From: Bombyx mori
Lineage: Eukaryota; Arthropoda; Insecta; Lepidoptera; Bombycidae
Direction: 5' to 3'
Assembly: GCF_030269925.1 (NCBI RefSeq)
Contig: NC_085130.1
Location: forward strand, 8,568,501-8,632,500
Length of the DNA: 64,000 nucleotides
The notes beneath the pieces were generated by a model, which saw only the letters and a list, made by a program, of their open reading frames with translations, was not told the origin of the DNA and searched no databases. The stretch's first letter is position 1; every line of letters starts with the position of its first letter. Both the position numbers and the translations under genes were made by a program. Positions 9,904 to 21,403 of this stretch are shown here, in pieces.

Positions 9904-11540
9904 ACCACGACACTCGCTCGTGAGCTCTCGTCCACCCGCTACCATTCAGCTCTGTGCTCCAGCACACCGCGCTTCACACACTACGCTTGTCTGTACGTGG
10001 TCTCACGACACTCGCTCCTGAGCTCTCATCCACCCGCTACCATTCAGCTCTGTGCTCCAGCACACCGCGCTTCACACACTACGCTTGTCTGTACGTGGTC
10101 TCACGACACTCGCTCCTGAGCTCTCATCCACCCGCTACCATTCAGCTCTGTGCTCCAGCACACCGCGCTTCACACACTACGCTTGTCTATACGTGGTCTC
10201 ACGACACTCGCTCCTGAGCTCTCATCCACCCGCTACCATTCAGCTCTGTGCTCCAGCACACCGCGCTTCACACACTACGCTTGTCTGTACGTGGTCTCAC
10301 GACACTCGCTCCTGAGCTCTCATCCACCCGCTACCATTCAGCTCTGTGCTCCAGCACACCGCGCTTCACACACTACGCTTGTCTATACGTGGTCTCACGA
10401 CACTCGCTCCTGAGCTCTCATCCACCCGCTACCATTCAGCTCTGTGCTCCAGCACACCGCGCTTCACACACTACGCTTGTCTGTACGTGGTCTCACGACA
10501 CTCGCTCCTGAGCTCTCATCCACCCGCTACCATTCAGCTCTGTGCTCCAGCACACCGCGCTTCACACACTACGCTTGTCTATACGTGGTCTCACGACACT
10601 CGCTCCTGAGCTCTCATCCACCCGCTACCATTCAGCTCTGTGCTCCAGCACACCGCGCTTCACACACTACGCTTGTCTGTACGTGGTCTCACGACACTCG
10701 CTCCTGAGCTCTCATCCACCCGCTACCATTCAGCTCTGTGCTCCAGCACACCGCGCTTCACACACTACGCTTGTCTGTACGTGGTCTCACGACACTCGCT
10801 CCTGAGCTCTCATCCACCCGCTACCATTCAGCTCTGTGCTCCAGCACACCGCGCTTAACACACTACGCTTGTCTATACGTGGTCTCACGATACTCGCTCC
10901 TGAGCTCTCATCCACCCGCTACCATTCAGCTCTGTGCTCCAGCACACCGCGCTTCACACATTACGCTTGTCTGTACGTGGTCTCACGACACTCGCTCCTG
11001 AGCTCTCATCCACCCGCTACCATTCAGCTCTGTGCTCCAGCACACCGCGCGTCACACACTACGCTTGTCTGTACGTGGTCTCACGACACTCGCTCCTGAG
11101 CTCTCATCCACCCGCTACCATTCAGCTCCAGCACATCGCGCTTCACACACTACGCTTGTCTGTACGTGGTCTCACGACACTCGCTCCTGAGCTCTCATCC
11201 ACCCGCTACCATTCAGCTCCAGCACATCGCGCTTCACACACTACGCTTGTCTGTACGTGGTCTCACGACACTCGCTCCTGAGCTCTCATCCACCCGCTAC
11301 CATTCAGCTCTGTGCTCCAGCACACCGCGCGTCACACACTACGCTTGTCTGTACGTGGTCTCACGACACTCGCTCCTGAGCTCTCATCCACCCGCTACCA
11401 TTCAGCTCTGTGCTCCAGCACACCGCGCGTCACACACTACGCTTGTCTGTACGTGGTCTCACGACACTCGCTCCTGAGCTCTCATCCACCCGCTACCATT
11501 CAGCTCTGTGCTCCAGCACACCACGCGTTACATACGCGAC
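9904..11540 (+). repeat. 98-bp tandem satellite, about 16 monomers
   Basis: Monomer starts (at GTGCTCCAGCAC) step by exactly 98 from 9954 to 11032. Two monomers of 91 bp follow (11130, 11221; 7-bp deletion TGTGCTC or its shifted equivalent), then 98-bp units from 11312, with partial units at both ends. Divergence is very low. Because 98 is not a multiple of 3, each frame meets the TGA in CTCCTGAGC once per three units, so the serial 87-codon ORFs here are artefacts. Between 10052 and 10640, G and A alternate in TGTCT[G/A]TACG, giving a 196-bp dimer. Confidence 0.97.
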
Positions 11541-12097
11541 AGTTTCACGACAGCTGTTGCCCCTAGGCTTATTGCTTCAGCTATAATAGCCCGGTGTATC
11601 GCTGCATCTCACATTGGCTTTGTAAATTGAAACATTGTGGACGACGATACGATCTGAGTCGACTATTTTATCCGGAAAATAATTGGAGAGTGCACTGAGA
11701 GTCGTTCAGCTTGTACCCTTGTCAGAAACACATTGAGTGTCCTAGGCAATAACAAACATTGTAACTGGCTATTGAAAACTGATGTTAACAAGAATAATAG
11801 TAGTTTGATACAATAAATATTGTTTTGTTTATCGTGATGATTATTATAACCTAACCGCTCTTGAGAAGGCTGGCGAATTATTTTAATCGCACGTCAAATG
11901 TTTATCGCAAAGCCTTCCAATATTGTCATTGTGAACATTTGTTTTGCACACTTCAAATATCGATTCGACTGGACCTATAATGGAGGTGACATCTGCCATG
12001 AACTTTTGTCACTTTGTCAGTGCTTTGTATTTATGATCACTTTGTTGGTGCAACTTAATAAATAAATTCTTATCCTGATTTAGAAGCCTGGTTATAG
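11541..12097. other. No recognisable feature
   Basis: Flank of the satellite. Non-coding, AT-rich, no repeat identified. Confidence 0.4.
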
Positions 12098-12553
12098 AAG
12101 ATTTTTTTTTATATTGTTAGACGGGTGGACGAGCTCACAGCCCACCTGGTGTTAAGTGGTTACTGGAGCCCATAGACATCTACAACGTAAATGCGCCACA
12201 TTACATAGAGATATAAGTTCTAAGATCTCAAGTATAGTTACACCGGCTGCCCCGCCCTTCAAACCGAAACGCACCACTGCTTCACGGCAGAAATAGGCAG
12301 GGTGGTGGTACCTGCCCGCGCGGACTCACAAGACGTCCTACCACCAGTAATTAAGCCAATTATAATTTTGCGGGTTAGAATTTTATGACACGATGTAATA
12401 ACATGAAGGAATACCTTCACCGTGGAAGTGAATCGTGAACATTTGTTGAGTACATATTTAATTAGAAAAATTGGTACCCGCCTGGGATAAGAACGCCGGT
12501 GCATCGCTCAACGCGTATGCACCGGACGTCTTATCCCTTAGACTACGACGACT
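12098..12553 (-). mobile_element. Bm1 SINE, full length
   Basis: Minus strand: poly(T) at the left is the A tail, the body is complete, and the tRNA-like head ends at about 12553. The head shows a box A-like GTCTAAGGGATAAGACG; box B is degraded (GGCGTTCTTATCC), so polymerase III transcription is less likely than in the copies at 8544 or 25550. Confidence 0.9.
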
Positions 12554-12841
12554 CCAAAAGTTGCCGCATTACTAAGCTCTTCAGTCTGGTGGCTTCCGGG
12601 AATTCGGTAAGAAGCTGTGCTTCTGTTGTGGTAACATATTGTACACTCTCCAAAAACTTCGCTAACTCGGCAGCATTGCCCAGGAATAAAGAATAAATCT
12701 AATCCACACCTGTGAACTTGTTACGCTGTTCGTAATTCCCTGACACAATTGATTGATTGGACTCATTAATTATCGAACCAATAGTAGGCTAATTGTAAAG
12801 GTGTGTTCGTAATGCGAGCGTTTAATAAGGCACGTTAGCAA

Positions 12842-13052
12842 CTGGTGGTAGGGCGTCTAGAGTCCGCACAGGTAGGTACCACCATCCTGCTTATTTCTGC
12901 CGTGAAGCAGTAAAGCGTTTCAGTTTGAAAAATGGGGCAGCCGTTGTACTATAGAACTATAGGACTTTACATTTTTGATGTCCTTGGACTCCGGTGACCA
13001 CTTAACACCAGGTGGACCGTGAGCTCGTATACCCGTTTAGACAATAAAAAAG
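12842..13052 (+). mobile_element. Bm1 SINE, 5' truncated
   Basis: Bm1 from 'CTGGTGGTAGG' to 'AGACAATAAAAAAG', with an internal deletion near 12960. Confidence 0.85.
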
Positions 13053-13055
13053 ATA

Positions 13056-13411
13056 GTGGGGATTGCTCTGAGGATTTGTTTGAGATGATCCCCTCATCTC
13101 CTTTTTATCATCGCACCTCCTGCCATCGGAGCAAAGTTCATCCATATTATCTGGAACCGCTGCGTTCATTGACAGTGCGTTTCCAGATGTCTTTTTTGCC
13201 ACGTACCATCCGGTTATGGAATAAGCTCCCCTCCACGGTGTTTCCCGAGCGCTATGACATGTCCTTCTTCAACCGAGACTTGTAGAGAATATTAAGCGGC
13301 AGGCAGCGGCTTGGCTAACCCCTGGCATTGCTGGAGTCCATGGGCGACGGTAACCACTCACCATCAGATGGGCCGTATGCTCGTCTACATACAAGGGCAA
13401 TAAAAATAAAA
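13056..13411 (+). mobile_element. LINE family L3, 3' end with coding remnant
   Basis: Encodes about 75 residues of a non-LTR reverse transcriptase C-terminus (SEDLFEMIP, then FLPRTIRLWNKLPSTVFPERY) ending at a stop at 13283-13285. The 3' UTR ends 'GGCAATAAAAATAAAAAATT'. It is 5' truncated immediately after a Bm1 tail. It has the same reading as the minus-strand copy at 23349. Confidence 0.85.
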
Positions 13412-13779
13412 AATTAATAAAAAGATACTTTCCTCTAAAAAGTTAGTTTCAATAAAGACAGCTCTCTAAAATAATCACGTCACTAAACTCCCGCGTTATT
13501 TTGAAGCCGTTTTCCCTTTTCCTCCTCCTACCCTCCCAACCGATCTTCAATTGAGGGTAAGGTTAGAAAAAACGTCAGTGTCGAACTAACAGTGTTTTTG
13601 CGAACGGTACCGGTGACGTCATTACCGGATTGATTGATGTTCGCCGCCCGTCGAGAGAGTGTAGAGTGACTACGGCTTTGTAAAATTTTTGGATACATTT
13701 CACGAGTACTGATTTCAATTGACATGTATGTGAGATATGAAGCTAAACTGTTTGAATAATGACCACTCTGTTTTTTTTT
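13412..13779. other. No recognisable feature
   Basis: Non-coding. Nothing recognised. Confidence 0.35.
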
Positions 13780-14120
13780 GAAGTGAAAACTTCTTTAGAA
13801 TCGTTGTGATTTCAAACCGGATGCAACGGAAAAAACGACAGGTAAGAGACACAAATACAAAAATGTGTAGGATGAAGCCAGCAAAGAATGAGACAGAAAT
13901 ATACATACTATTTAATACAGCGCCATCTGTGAGATTTTTTATTTAATACTAACGTGTGTATGAAAGCTCTTGTAGTGAATTTTAATTTAGGATTATACGT
14001 GAAATTAAAATATCAATTCACAGAGGGCGCTACCTTACAATTATTTACTAATGACAAAATTTTACATATACTTAAGACGTTTAGGATAATTGTATTTTAA
14101 TTTTGGAAGGTTTCACTTCT
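13780..14120. mobile_element. MITE-like element, family F1, diverged
   Basis: The left end GAAGTGAAAACTTCTTTA follows a T run. The right end GAAGGTTTCACTTCT is followed by a CACGTGTG-rich hairpin, as in the copies at 36391 and 36711. The interior is non-coding and different in detail, so this is an older relative. Confidence 0.5.
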
Positions 14121-14157
14121 ACCACGTGTGAATTGCACACATGTAATTTTTTGTGAT

Positions 14158-14250
14158 TAGGTAGCTGGACGAGCTCACAGTCCACCTGGTGTTAAGTGAT
14201 TACTGGAGCCCATAGACATCTACAATTTAAAGTTTGCCACGCACCTTAAG
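14158..14250 (-). mobile_element. Bm1 SINE 3' end, inverted against the next copy
   Basis: Minus-strand Bm1 3' part (GACGAGCTCACAGTCCACC onward). It meets the plus-strand copy at 14251 tail-outward, making an inverted pair. Confidence 0.8.
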
Positions 14251-14420
14251 ATGCGTTTCGGTTTGATTGGTGGGGCAGCCGTTGTAACTATACTTGAGAC
14301 CTTAGAACTGATATCTCAAGGTGGGTGGCGCATTTACGTTGTGGATATTCTATGGGCTCCGGTAACCACTTAACATCAGGTGGGCTGTGGGCTCGTCCAC
14401 CATCTAAGCAATAAAAAAAA
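14251..14420 (+). mobile_element. Bm1 SINE 3' half
   Basis: From 'ATGCGTTTCGGTTTGATTGG' to 'CATCTAAGCAATAAAAAAAA'. With 14158-14250 it forms an inverted repeat of about 90 bp. Confidence 0.85.
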
Positions 14421-15505
14421 TCTAAGGTATAGTTCCAAAGCTTCAAAAGCTTCTTCAAAAAATCGAAAACCTAACTACCACCAAAATAGTAATAAGGAGT
14501 TTTTTCAGATGGATATTCTGATAACTACCTGGATTATCAACTGTCTCATGTCTCGACAGCCCAAGGTGGTAGCATTCATCTTTGAGCTACCACAAGCATT
14601 TAGCAGCAGGACATTACAAGATATACCTGCTTGAAGCCCCTTCGATTATAAATATCATATTGATGACTCTGCTGTAATGGGATGTACGTAGAATGAATTA
14701 CAAATTTTATAAGCATGTCGGGTAAAGCACAATTATTAACACCGTCAGATATCATAGGGGCGAATTGGGTTGATCGAGCTTAGAAAAATATTGAGTACAC
14801 CAATGACGTTTGTCGTCTTAGAACAATTTAGAAATCTTCTCTTGACGTTAGCAAACGAAAACGAATGACAGTTCTTAGGAAGGAAGCACCGCTCTTCAAG
14901 AAGGCTGGTTGGTAAGTGTGATGGCGTCTACGCGCCTCCATCGGCTAGGCTCTGTCGTAGCACGAAGTTAGCCGAGCTCCGACGATACTGCAATCGTGCT
15001 GCCATCTCTCGGGAATCGTGCTGCGTTTCGTTTAGCTACCAAACTATTGACCGTCTCCGACAAGCATATTATATTTTTATTTTTGGTAAACGTTGTCACA
15101 CTACAACAGAACTAACAAAAAAAATGAGTGTAAGTTGTACGAGTAGAAGTCAACAGGCTCTTGAGAGCCGGCCCACGTGGAAAAAGCGGTAACCTTCGTA
15201 GGTTGAAAGTTATTAATTTTCAGTTGCGTGGTTGTGACGCTAGAGTGAGATGGATTACTTCAATACTCCAACAATAAAATCGCGTTCACCGGTATTTTTA
15301 TATACATCAGACGCCAGAACTTATAGTGTAATTGGACTTTAAGGGTTAAATTGGATGGTTTATATCTGGATATCTATCTAAAGAAGAAGTTGAAATTTTG
15401 CACACGTTTCAATAAACCATTAACTTCATTAATTTGCTATTACATTTTGACCAGAATAACAAAAAAAAAATTTTTTTTATTATAGTAATAATTTGAAAAA
15501 CATAA
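14421..15505. other. No recognisable feature
   Basis: A richer patch at 14880-15060 looks repeat-like but matches nothing else in the window. No gene was recognised. Confidence 0.35.
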
Positions 15506-16606
15506 TAGGTTGGGGAAAAAGTCTTTTCGCATTATAGTATGAATGAACTTGTAATAAAATCTCTTTGGCTATACTATTTGTATCTGACTGGTTTTGGTAC
15601 TGTCAAGATATCTAATGAAGAAATTCGATATATTTTTAAATTTTACTACAAAAAAGGTAAAAATGCAACACAAGCCGCGACCAAAATTTACGATGTTTAT
15701 GGACCTAGTGCAGTGTCTGTGAGGGTAGCACAAATTTGGTTTAAGCGTTTTCAATCCGGAAATTTTGATGTCAAAGAAGAACTGGGAATCGACCACAAAA
15801 CAGTTTTGGCGCATTTGGAAAAAACTAGGTACACAAAAAAGCTCGATATTTGGGTACCTTACGAGCTCATTGAAACAAACCTAATGAACCGTGTACTCAT
15901 TTGTGATTCTATATTACGACGTAATGAAGCCAAACCATTTTTGAAGAAGCTGATAACTGATGATGAAAAGTGGATCACGTACGACAAGTACGTGCGAAAA
16001 AGGTCGTGGTCAAAGGCCGGTCAGGCTTCACAGACTGTGGCGAAATCCGGGTTAACTCGCAACAAGGTGATGCTGTGTGTGTAGTGGGATTGGAAGGGCA
16101 TTGTTCATTAGGAGCTGTTACCACCAGGCAGGACCATCGATTCTGAACTCTACTGCGAACAACTGATGAGATTAAAGCAAGAAGTTGAGAGAAAGCGGCT
16201 GAAATTAATCAACAGAAGGGGTGTGGTTTTTGATCATGATAACGCTAGACCTCACATATCTTTAGCCACTCAGCAAAAATTAAGAGAGCTTGGCTGGAAG
16301 GTATTAATGCATCCGCCGTATAGTCCAGACCTTGCACCTTCAGATTTCCACCTGTTTCGCTCTCTTCAGAATTCTTTAGGCAGTGTCAGGTTAACATCAC
16401 GAGAGGACTGCCAAAACCAATTGTAGCGGTATTTTAATCAGAAGCCCCAAAATTGCTATAGCAATGGGATCATGTCCCTACCTACAAGATAGCAAAAAGT
16501 TATCGAACAAAATGGTACCTACATACTTCAGTTAAATGTAAATAAACTATATTAACAAATGTTGTAAATTTTCTTAATAATGCGAAGAATCTTTTTCCCC
16601 AACCTA
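15506..16606 (+). mobile_element. mariner transposon (irritans-like), inactive
   Basis: TA dinucleotides flank inverted ends of about 28 bp: left AGGTTGGGGAAAAAGTCTTT, right complement AGGTTGGGGAAAAAGATTCT. Total length is 1.1 kb, shorter than the usual 1.3 kb because part of the transposase is deleted. It contains the broken transposase described separately. Confidence 0.93.
15539..16426 (+). pseudogene. mariner transposase, broken
   Basis: One reading frame runs from about 15539 to 16424 with premature stops at 16082-16084, about 16112 and 16424-16426. The first is in the conserved LCVWWDW stretch, where a Trp codon is TAG. The DD34D triad is still readable: Asp in ITDDEKW, Asp in FDHDNARPH, Asp in PDLAPSDFHLF. 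WVPYEL and RNKVMLCV are also present. About 40 residues of the DNA-binding region are missing between GNFDVK and EELGIDHK, an internal deletion. The C-terminus after the third Asp is short. The enzyme would cut and paste the element at TA sites; this copy cannot be active, though its ends could still be mobilised. Confidence 0.92.
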
Positions 16607-16944
16607 TTAGATGAAGTTCTTTTAATTTGAAAACTAGGGAAAGTTTGTGCAACTTTATCGTTCTGATCTCTATATATTTTTTTTACATTACAACCATTGC
16701 ATTAGAAATATTCCGTAACTTTATACAAACTCCAACAACATAATGATTTTCTTTAGCAAAAAATCTGAAATTCTACCTAATAAAACCTTAAGGTTAATAC
16801 TTTTTACAAATGAAGGTATAAAATTAAAAAGTACGCGATTCAGACGTCGGACGTCTCATTAAGTTCTCCTGACGAGAATTAAACTGTTCCCAGACTTAAT
16901 GAATGGTTTTTCACTGGGATTATGAAAAAAGAGCTTGCTCGCGG
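16607..16944. other. No recognisable feature
   Basis: AT-rich and non-coding. Confidence 0.4.
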
Positions 16945-17096
16945 ATGTGGTGGAGATTTAAGTTCTAAGGTCTCAGTACAGATACAACGGCTGTCCCACC
17001 CTTCAAACCGAAACGCATTACTGCTTCACGGCAGAAATAGGCGGGGTGGTGGTACCTACCCGTGCGGACTCACAAGAGGTCCTACCACCAGTACTT
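16945..17096 (-). mobile_element. Bm1 SINE, middle part
   Basis: Minus-strand Bm1 body (AAACCGAAACGCATTACTGC, CACAAGAGGTCCTACCACCA). Both head and tail are missing. Confidence 0.85.
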
Positions 17097-17222
17097 AATG
17101 TCTACGCTTGGTATTTACATTAAGTATCTGATGAATTGTACGGTCTCTGTATACGCTGTGTTCTATGCCGTATGCACTGTATTCTATTCATGCCCAGGTC
17201 GCAACCTGTCCCAGCTAAATAA

Positions 17223-17432
17223 CTTTTTTTTCCTACCTAAGCTGATAGCCTTGAGAGGCTATTTCAGCGTAGCCTTAGTTGAGCGCACGGGGCTCAAACC
17301 TGACGACGTTGCTAATACGAACCCTAGCAAGAGCCGTGCTTCGCAGAATCTACTACCGGATTGGAAACGGGACCCACTGAGAAGATACGGCGAGAAACCC
17401 AGTGGGCTGTGTCTGTGGGTTAATTTACAGCG
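17223..17432 (-). mobile_element. BMC1-like jockey 3' end
   Basis: On the minus strand, a 3' UTR with 'CCACTGGGTTTCTCGCCGTA'-type block, 'GCGAAGCACGGCTCTTGC', and the terminal inverted motif AGCCTCTCAAGGCTATCAGC followed by A's. It is 5' truncated. Confidence 0.72.
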
Positions 17433-17845
17433 CCGATTGCTTGTATGCAGACGACATTACATAGCGCCGGTTCTGTGGTGAATTTAACATGACTAGAGTC
17501 GCACTCCCACTTCCACTTAGAAATAGTTAAATCATTTCTGGTCTTAAATGAAACCGGCGCGTCAATTCCTCATTAATCCTTCGTACATCTATGAACTCAT
17601 CAAGAGATTCCTATTGTATCCAGTGTAATGGCCGGAGCGAAAAAAAAAGTACACATAATCAAAGCAAAACGGCAGCTTACACATCCCAAACTTAATTAGT
17701 GCATTAGAATACAGAAGCTATAGCCGGGCAAGGGTCGGTCGGTCGTAATGAAACCGGCTTCTTCTTCATTCGTCCTGGACCAACCGCTGGTCTACCCTGG
17801 AGGAGTGGATGTACCTTTTTTAAAGTTTTTTTTTTGTCGTATATT
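17433..17845. other. No recognisable feature
   Basis: Non-coding. Nothing recognised. Confidence 0.4.
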
Positions 17846-18069
17846 TTTTTTTTATTGCCCTTGTAGGCAGACGAGCATACGGCCCACCTGATGGTGAGTG
17901 GTTACCGTCGCCCATCGACTTCAGCAATGCCAGGGGCAGAGCCAAGCCGCTGCCTACCGCTTAGTACTCTCCACAAGCCTCTTTTAAAGAAGGACATGTC
18001 ATTGCGCTCGGGAAACACCGTGGAGGGGAGCTCATTCCATAGCCGGATGGTACGTGGCAAAAAAGCGGC
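17846..18069 (-). mobile_element. LINE family L3, 3' end
   Basis: Poly(T), the GGCAGACGAGCATACGG motif, then on the minus strand the codons for LPRTIRLWNELPSTVF near the 5' break. 5' truncated. Confidence 0.82.
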
Positions 18070-18172
18070 TTATCTTAGAAGCGGCAATAACTTTGCAGAA
18101 GTAAGACAATAGATGAAGAGGATAGAAAAAGATAAATCAATAGTAAGCTTTGAGTCTGACTTCAAGAGTTCA

Positions 18173-18241
18173 TCTTTTTTTTATTGCCCATGTAGGCAGT
18201 TGTGTATACGGCCCATCTGATGGTGAGTGGTTACTGTTGAT
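18173..18241 (-). mobile_element. LINE family L3, very short 3' end
   Basis: Poly(T) plus about 60 bp of the same 3' UTR, diverged. It lies about 100 bp from the previous copy in the same orientation. Confidence 0.7.
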
Positions 18242-19193
18242 CAGCCTACCGTAAATTTACTGTCCCTGTCACTGCTACTTTAGTGATGTCACCATCTCGA
18301 ATCTTGATTAGTTTTTTTTTCATAAGGTAACTACCTCCCTCCTACATTTTGGTTATTTATGCCCATGTGACTTTTGCATCTTAACAGACACAGAGGGTAG
18401 TTAGATTTCTTTGGCTCATGTTTTGTTTTGTCACAGAACACATGGTCCTTCCCATGTCTCCTTTTGTATGTTCTGAGTTTCATGGGATATCAATAGGTCC
18501 TAGTTTGGCATCCATAATGAGAGAAAGTTCTAGACTAAATAACTCAAACTATTATATAGTGGGTTCTCACCACAATTTTTACCATAACAAGTTCTTGGAT
18601 ATTTTGATGCTGATGAAAGTACTAGGATCAGGGGTCAGGATCAGGATTATCAGACCACCCATTTAATGTGGATAGCCGAAAACTTAGAACAACTTGTAAC
18701 TCATTACTGTTCAGAACAGATTATCCGAAAAACTCTTATTGAAACTGTCATTATCAAGCTTATCACAAAGCTCATTAACTAACAAGCACAAAAGCTCATA
18801 ATCCTTATTGCAGGTCAAAAAAAAATCTCCCAAAAGATAAATAGTAGACTCATTACGTCGATTACGCCGGATAAGATAGGCTTCCGTTTCCTGTCGTCTC
18901 AGATTGATGGCGTCACTTCCGGCGATTATGTCCACTCGTGGAAAATTAAAAAAGTTAGTCAATTTTCATTTCCGGAACGTAGTTGTGACTCGGTAACTCG
19001 GAGATTTGTAATATTCAGGGTTATGGCTCTTTGGCTGTTCACGTCCAAAGATTTTTATGGTTTTTATTTTTGTAGAACATACGCCCTGCAGTAAGTTCTA
19101 ATGGCTATTAATTCGTTTTATTAACAAAGACTGTTTTCGTTTAATATATAAACGAATTGACAGCCCATATAGCCTTAAGATGTCACCGGAATC
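18242..19193. other. No recognisable feature
   Basis: Short ORFs at 18418-18666 (plus) and 18711-18962 (minus) are unrecognised and have AT-rich codon use. No exon structure can be supported. Confidence 0.35.
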
Positions 19194-19402
19194 TTTTTTT
19201 TTATTGCATAGGTGGGTGGACGAGCTTACAGCCCACCTAGTGTTAAGTGGTTACTGGAGCCCATAGACATCTTCAACGTAAATGCCGCCACCAACCTTGA
19301 GCTATGAGTTCAAAGGTCTCAGTATAGTTACAACGGCTACCCCACCCTTCAAACTGAAACGAATTATTGCTTCACGGCAGAAATAGGCAGGGTGGTGGTA
19401 CG
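19194..19402 (-). mobile_element. Bm1 SINE, 5' truncated
   Basis: Minus-strand Bm1 from its A tail to the 'AGGCAGGGTGGTGGTAC' block. Confidence 0.88.
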
Positions 19403-19403
19403 T

Positions 19404-19472
19404 AACAGTGAGCTCACCTACATGTTAGGGCGAAGCTGAATTAGCCTCTCAAGGCTATCAGCATAGGTAGGA
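19404..19472 (+). mobile_element. BMC1-like jockey 3' terminus fragment
   Basis: The last 69 bp (GTGAGCTCACCTACATGTTA to GCATAGGTAGGAAAAAAAAA), directly following the Bm1. Confidence 0.72.
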
Positions 19473-19481
19473 AAAAAAAAC

Positions 19482-19894
19482 ATGAAGGCGGTTAGTAATC
19501 GGTTCTACTCGAAGCGAAACAGCGAACGCATCACCTGAAGCAAAGCGAAAGAAGTGAAGTACGAATTGTAAATATATAAAAAATGTATATAATATATAAA
19601 TATAATATAATATATAAAGATATATAAGCATCAGGCCATAAATTAAATAGTTTAGTTTCAATGTTAAATGTTCGTAATGTGGCTGTACTTTTTTAAATAA
19701 ATAGTTCTTTTTTTTATTGCCTTTGTAGGCAGACGAGCATACGGCCCACCTGATGGTGAGTGGTTACCGTCGCCCATGGACTTCAGCAATGCCAGGGGCA
19801 GAGCCAAGCCGCTGCCTAGTTCGAAGTGTTAAATAGAGTTTTAATTTGTACTACGGTGAAAGTTTTATTTATCCCTAGCTCCCAACGCGTAACA
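19482..19894 (+). mobile_element. LTR-A fragment, interrupted by an L3 tail
   Basis: 19482-19570 and 19819-19894 match the middle and 3' end of LTR-A (CGAAGCGAAACAGCGAACG; CCCAACGCGTAACA). Between them are AT-rich sequence and a minus-strand L3 3' end (19707-19818). The 5' half of the LTR is missing. Confidence 0.65.
19707..19818 (-). mobile_element. LINE family L3, 3' end inside LTR-A
   Basis: Poly(T) and the GGCAGACGAGCATACGG block up to GAGCCAAGCCGCTGCCTA. Confidence 0.82.
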
Positions 19895-20454
19895 ATATCC
19901 GTCTGCCATCACCAGATCTCTGTTTGCATAAAGATCCAAAATTAACCAGAAAAAAGAACACATTTGACCCGCCTCATCATCTCTTAACGTTACGCACATA
20001 ATATTTTACCTTTTATCACCCTAATGATACCAAAAAACACCTTAAGCATGAAACATATAAAATAATATATTATCATTTAATCTAATTCAGTTTTACCATT
20101 CACGGTACACATATTGCAATAAAGTTTTACTACACATTTAAGATGTCGTTTTGAATTGAACGTTTTTTTTTTTTTTAATTTTTATTTGAACGTCTGCAGT
20201 CAAGGATTAGAAAATTTTGTCTTCGCGGTTCCGAGGATCTCAGGATATACAGCTTAGTGCTATTCATCATTAATCTATGGTGCTAGTTATGCGTTACGGT
20301 ACCATCGTGTATTAGAAAAGTTATAGCATTGCTCGTGTTTACTCATCACTCAACGCGTCTTAACGACAGCTATCAATCCGCTACACAAAAAATGATAAAC
20401 ATAAAAGTGTTTAAATAGTAAGCATGTCTTGTTGGATCCCCCGGATCTCGGTGC
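19895..20454. other. No recognisable feature
   Basis: AT-rich and non-coding. Confidence 0.4.
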
Positions 20455-20690
20455 TTTTAAGCTCTTCAAGCACCAGTCACCGTCCTCGTCAAACTAGACT
20501 CCGACGAAGAGATTGACGTGCGAACGTGCCCAAAGACACAGCCCAATGAGTTTCTCACCGGATCTTCTCAGTGGATCGAAATTCCGATCCGGTAGTATAT
20601 TCAGCGAAGCACTACTCTTGCTAGGACTAGTTTTAGCAGTTCTCTTAGCTTGAGCCCGTAAGGTCATCTACCGATCCTAGTGAAGTTTAT
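20455..20690 (+). mobile_element. Jockey 3' end, BMC1-like, diverged
   Basis: Contains the ends of ORF2 (CACCAGTCACCGTCCTCGTC) and the 3' UTR block (GAGTTTCTCACCGGATCTTC). Mutated and truncated at both ends. Confidence 0.68.
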
Positions 20691-20699
20691 TTTATTTAT

Positions 20700-20945
20700 C
20701 GTATGGCATTCGTTTACATTGCGTAGTCATAATTTAACTTTAGAGCTTGTGAAATAATCGATAGCTTCTCTTGTTACATTTTTGAGATCTTCCACTTGGC
20801 CTGCGAATTTCGTTAGTGGGCATTCCATGACAATGTGGCGTACAGTTTGCTCTGGTCATCCGCATTCACAGCTTTCGTTTTTCGTCCAGCCCCATCTCTT
20901 CCGCAGTGGGTTACAGTGATCAACTCCCGTTCTCAGGTTGGAAGA
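20700..20945 (-). pseudogene. LINE ORF2 C-terminal remnant with Cys-rich motif
   Basis: The minus strand reads about 70 residues, NLRTGVDHCNPLRKRWGWTK then ESCECG, a stop, then ETVRHIV-like and MECPLTKFAG, ending at a stop near 20728. The order Cys-X-Cys ... His ... Glu-Cys-Pro is the C-terminal zinc-binding pattern of many non-LTR ORF2 proteins. One internal TGA interrupts it. Clade is uncertain. No full-length relative is in the window. Confidence 0.6.
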
Positions 20946-21403
20946 ACCCCTTAGACTACCAACGATTAGATAGGAGAAAAAAAAGTTGTAAACGAGTCGT
21001 AAGAATATTTTAATTTCTGTCGCGAAACGCATGCGCTCTCACGAAAACGTCGCACAAACAATTCCCGAGATGAGGCGGATGTGTAAAAATGCAAAATTAA
21101 ATTACAAGCCGATTCCGAAAGCTCGTTTCCTTTTATTAAATTTTCAACTGAGCTTTTATGGGATTCACGGCGAATTTAAGATTTCTCAGGCTGTATGTTC
21201 CGAAAGGTGACAGCAATTGGCGAATGCGAAATGCGGAATAGAAATTATTAATTTGATCGATCAATTCTGTGGCGCATTTCTTTTACAATTGAATTCGCTT
21301 TGGAGATGAAAGTCCTTAGCCGTATAAATAGGATTTATGACCAGTAGCGAACATAATGAATGATTGCTTTATAACAAGAACGTGTCGAACGTTTTTGAAG
21401 TCG
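20946..21403. other. No recognisable feature
   Basis: AT-rich and non-coding. Confidence 0.4.

Noticed and set aside
9904..11540. CRISPR array
   Set aside because: Repeats are contiguous 98-bp satellite units without variable spacers, in a eukaryotic genome.
9954..11566. Series of 72-115-codon ORFs repeating every 98 bp
   Set aside because: They are products of the satellite period and GTG starts; each frame is closed by the same TGA every three monomers, and the unit is not a multiple of three.
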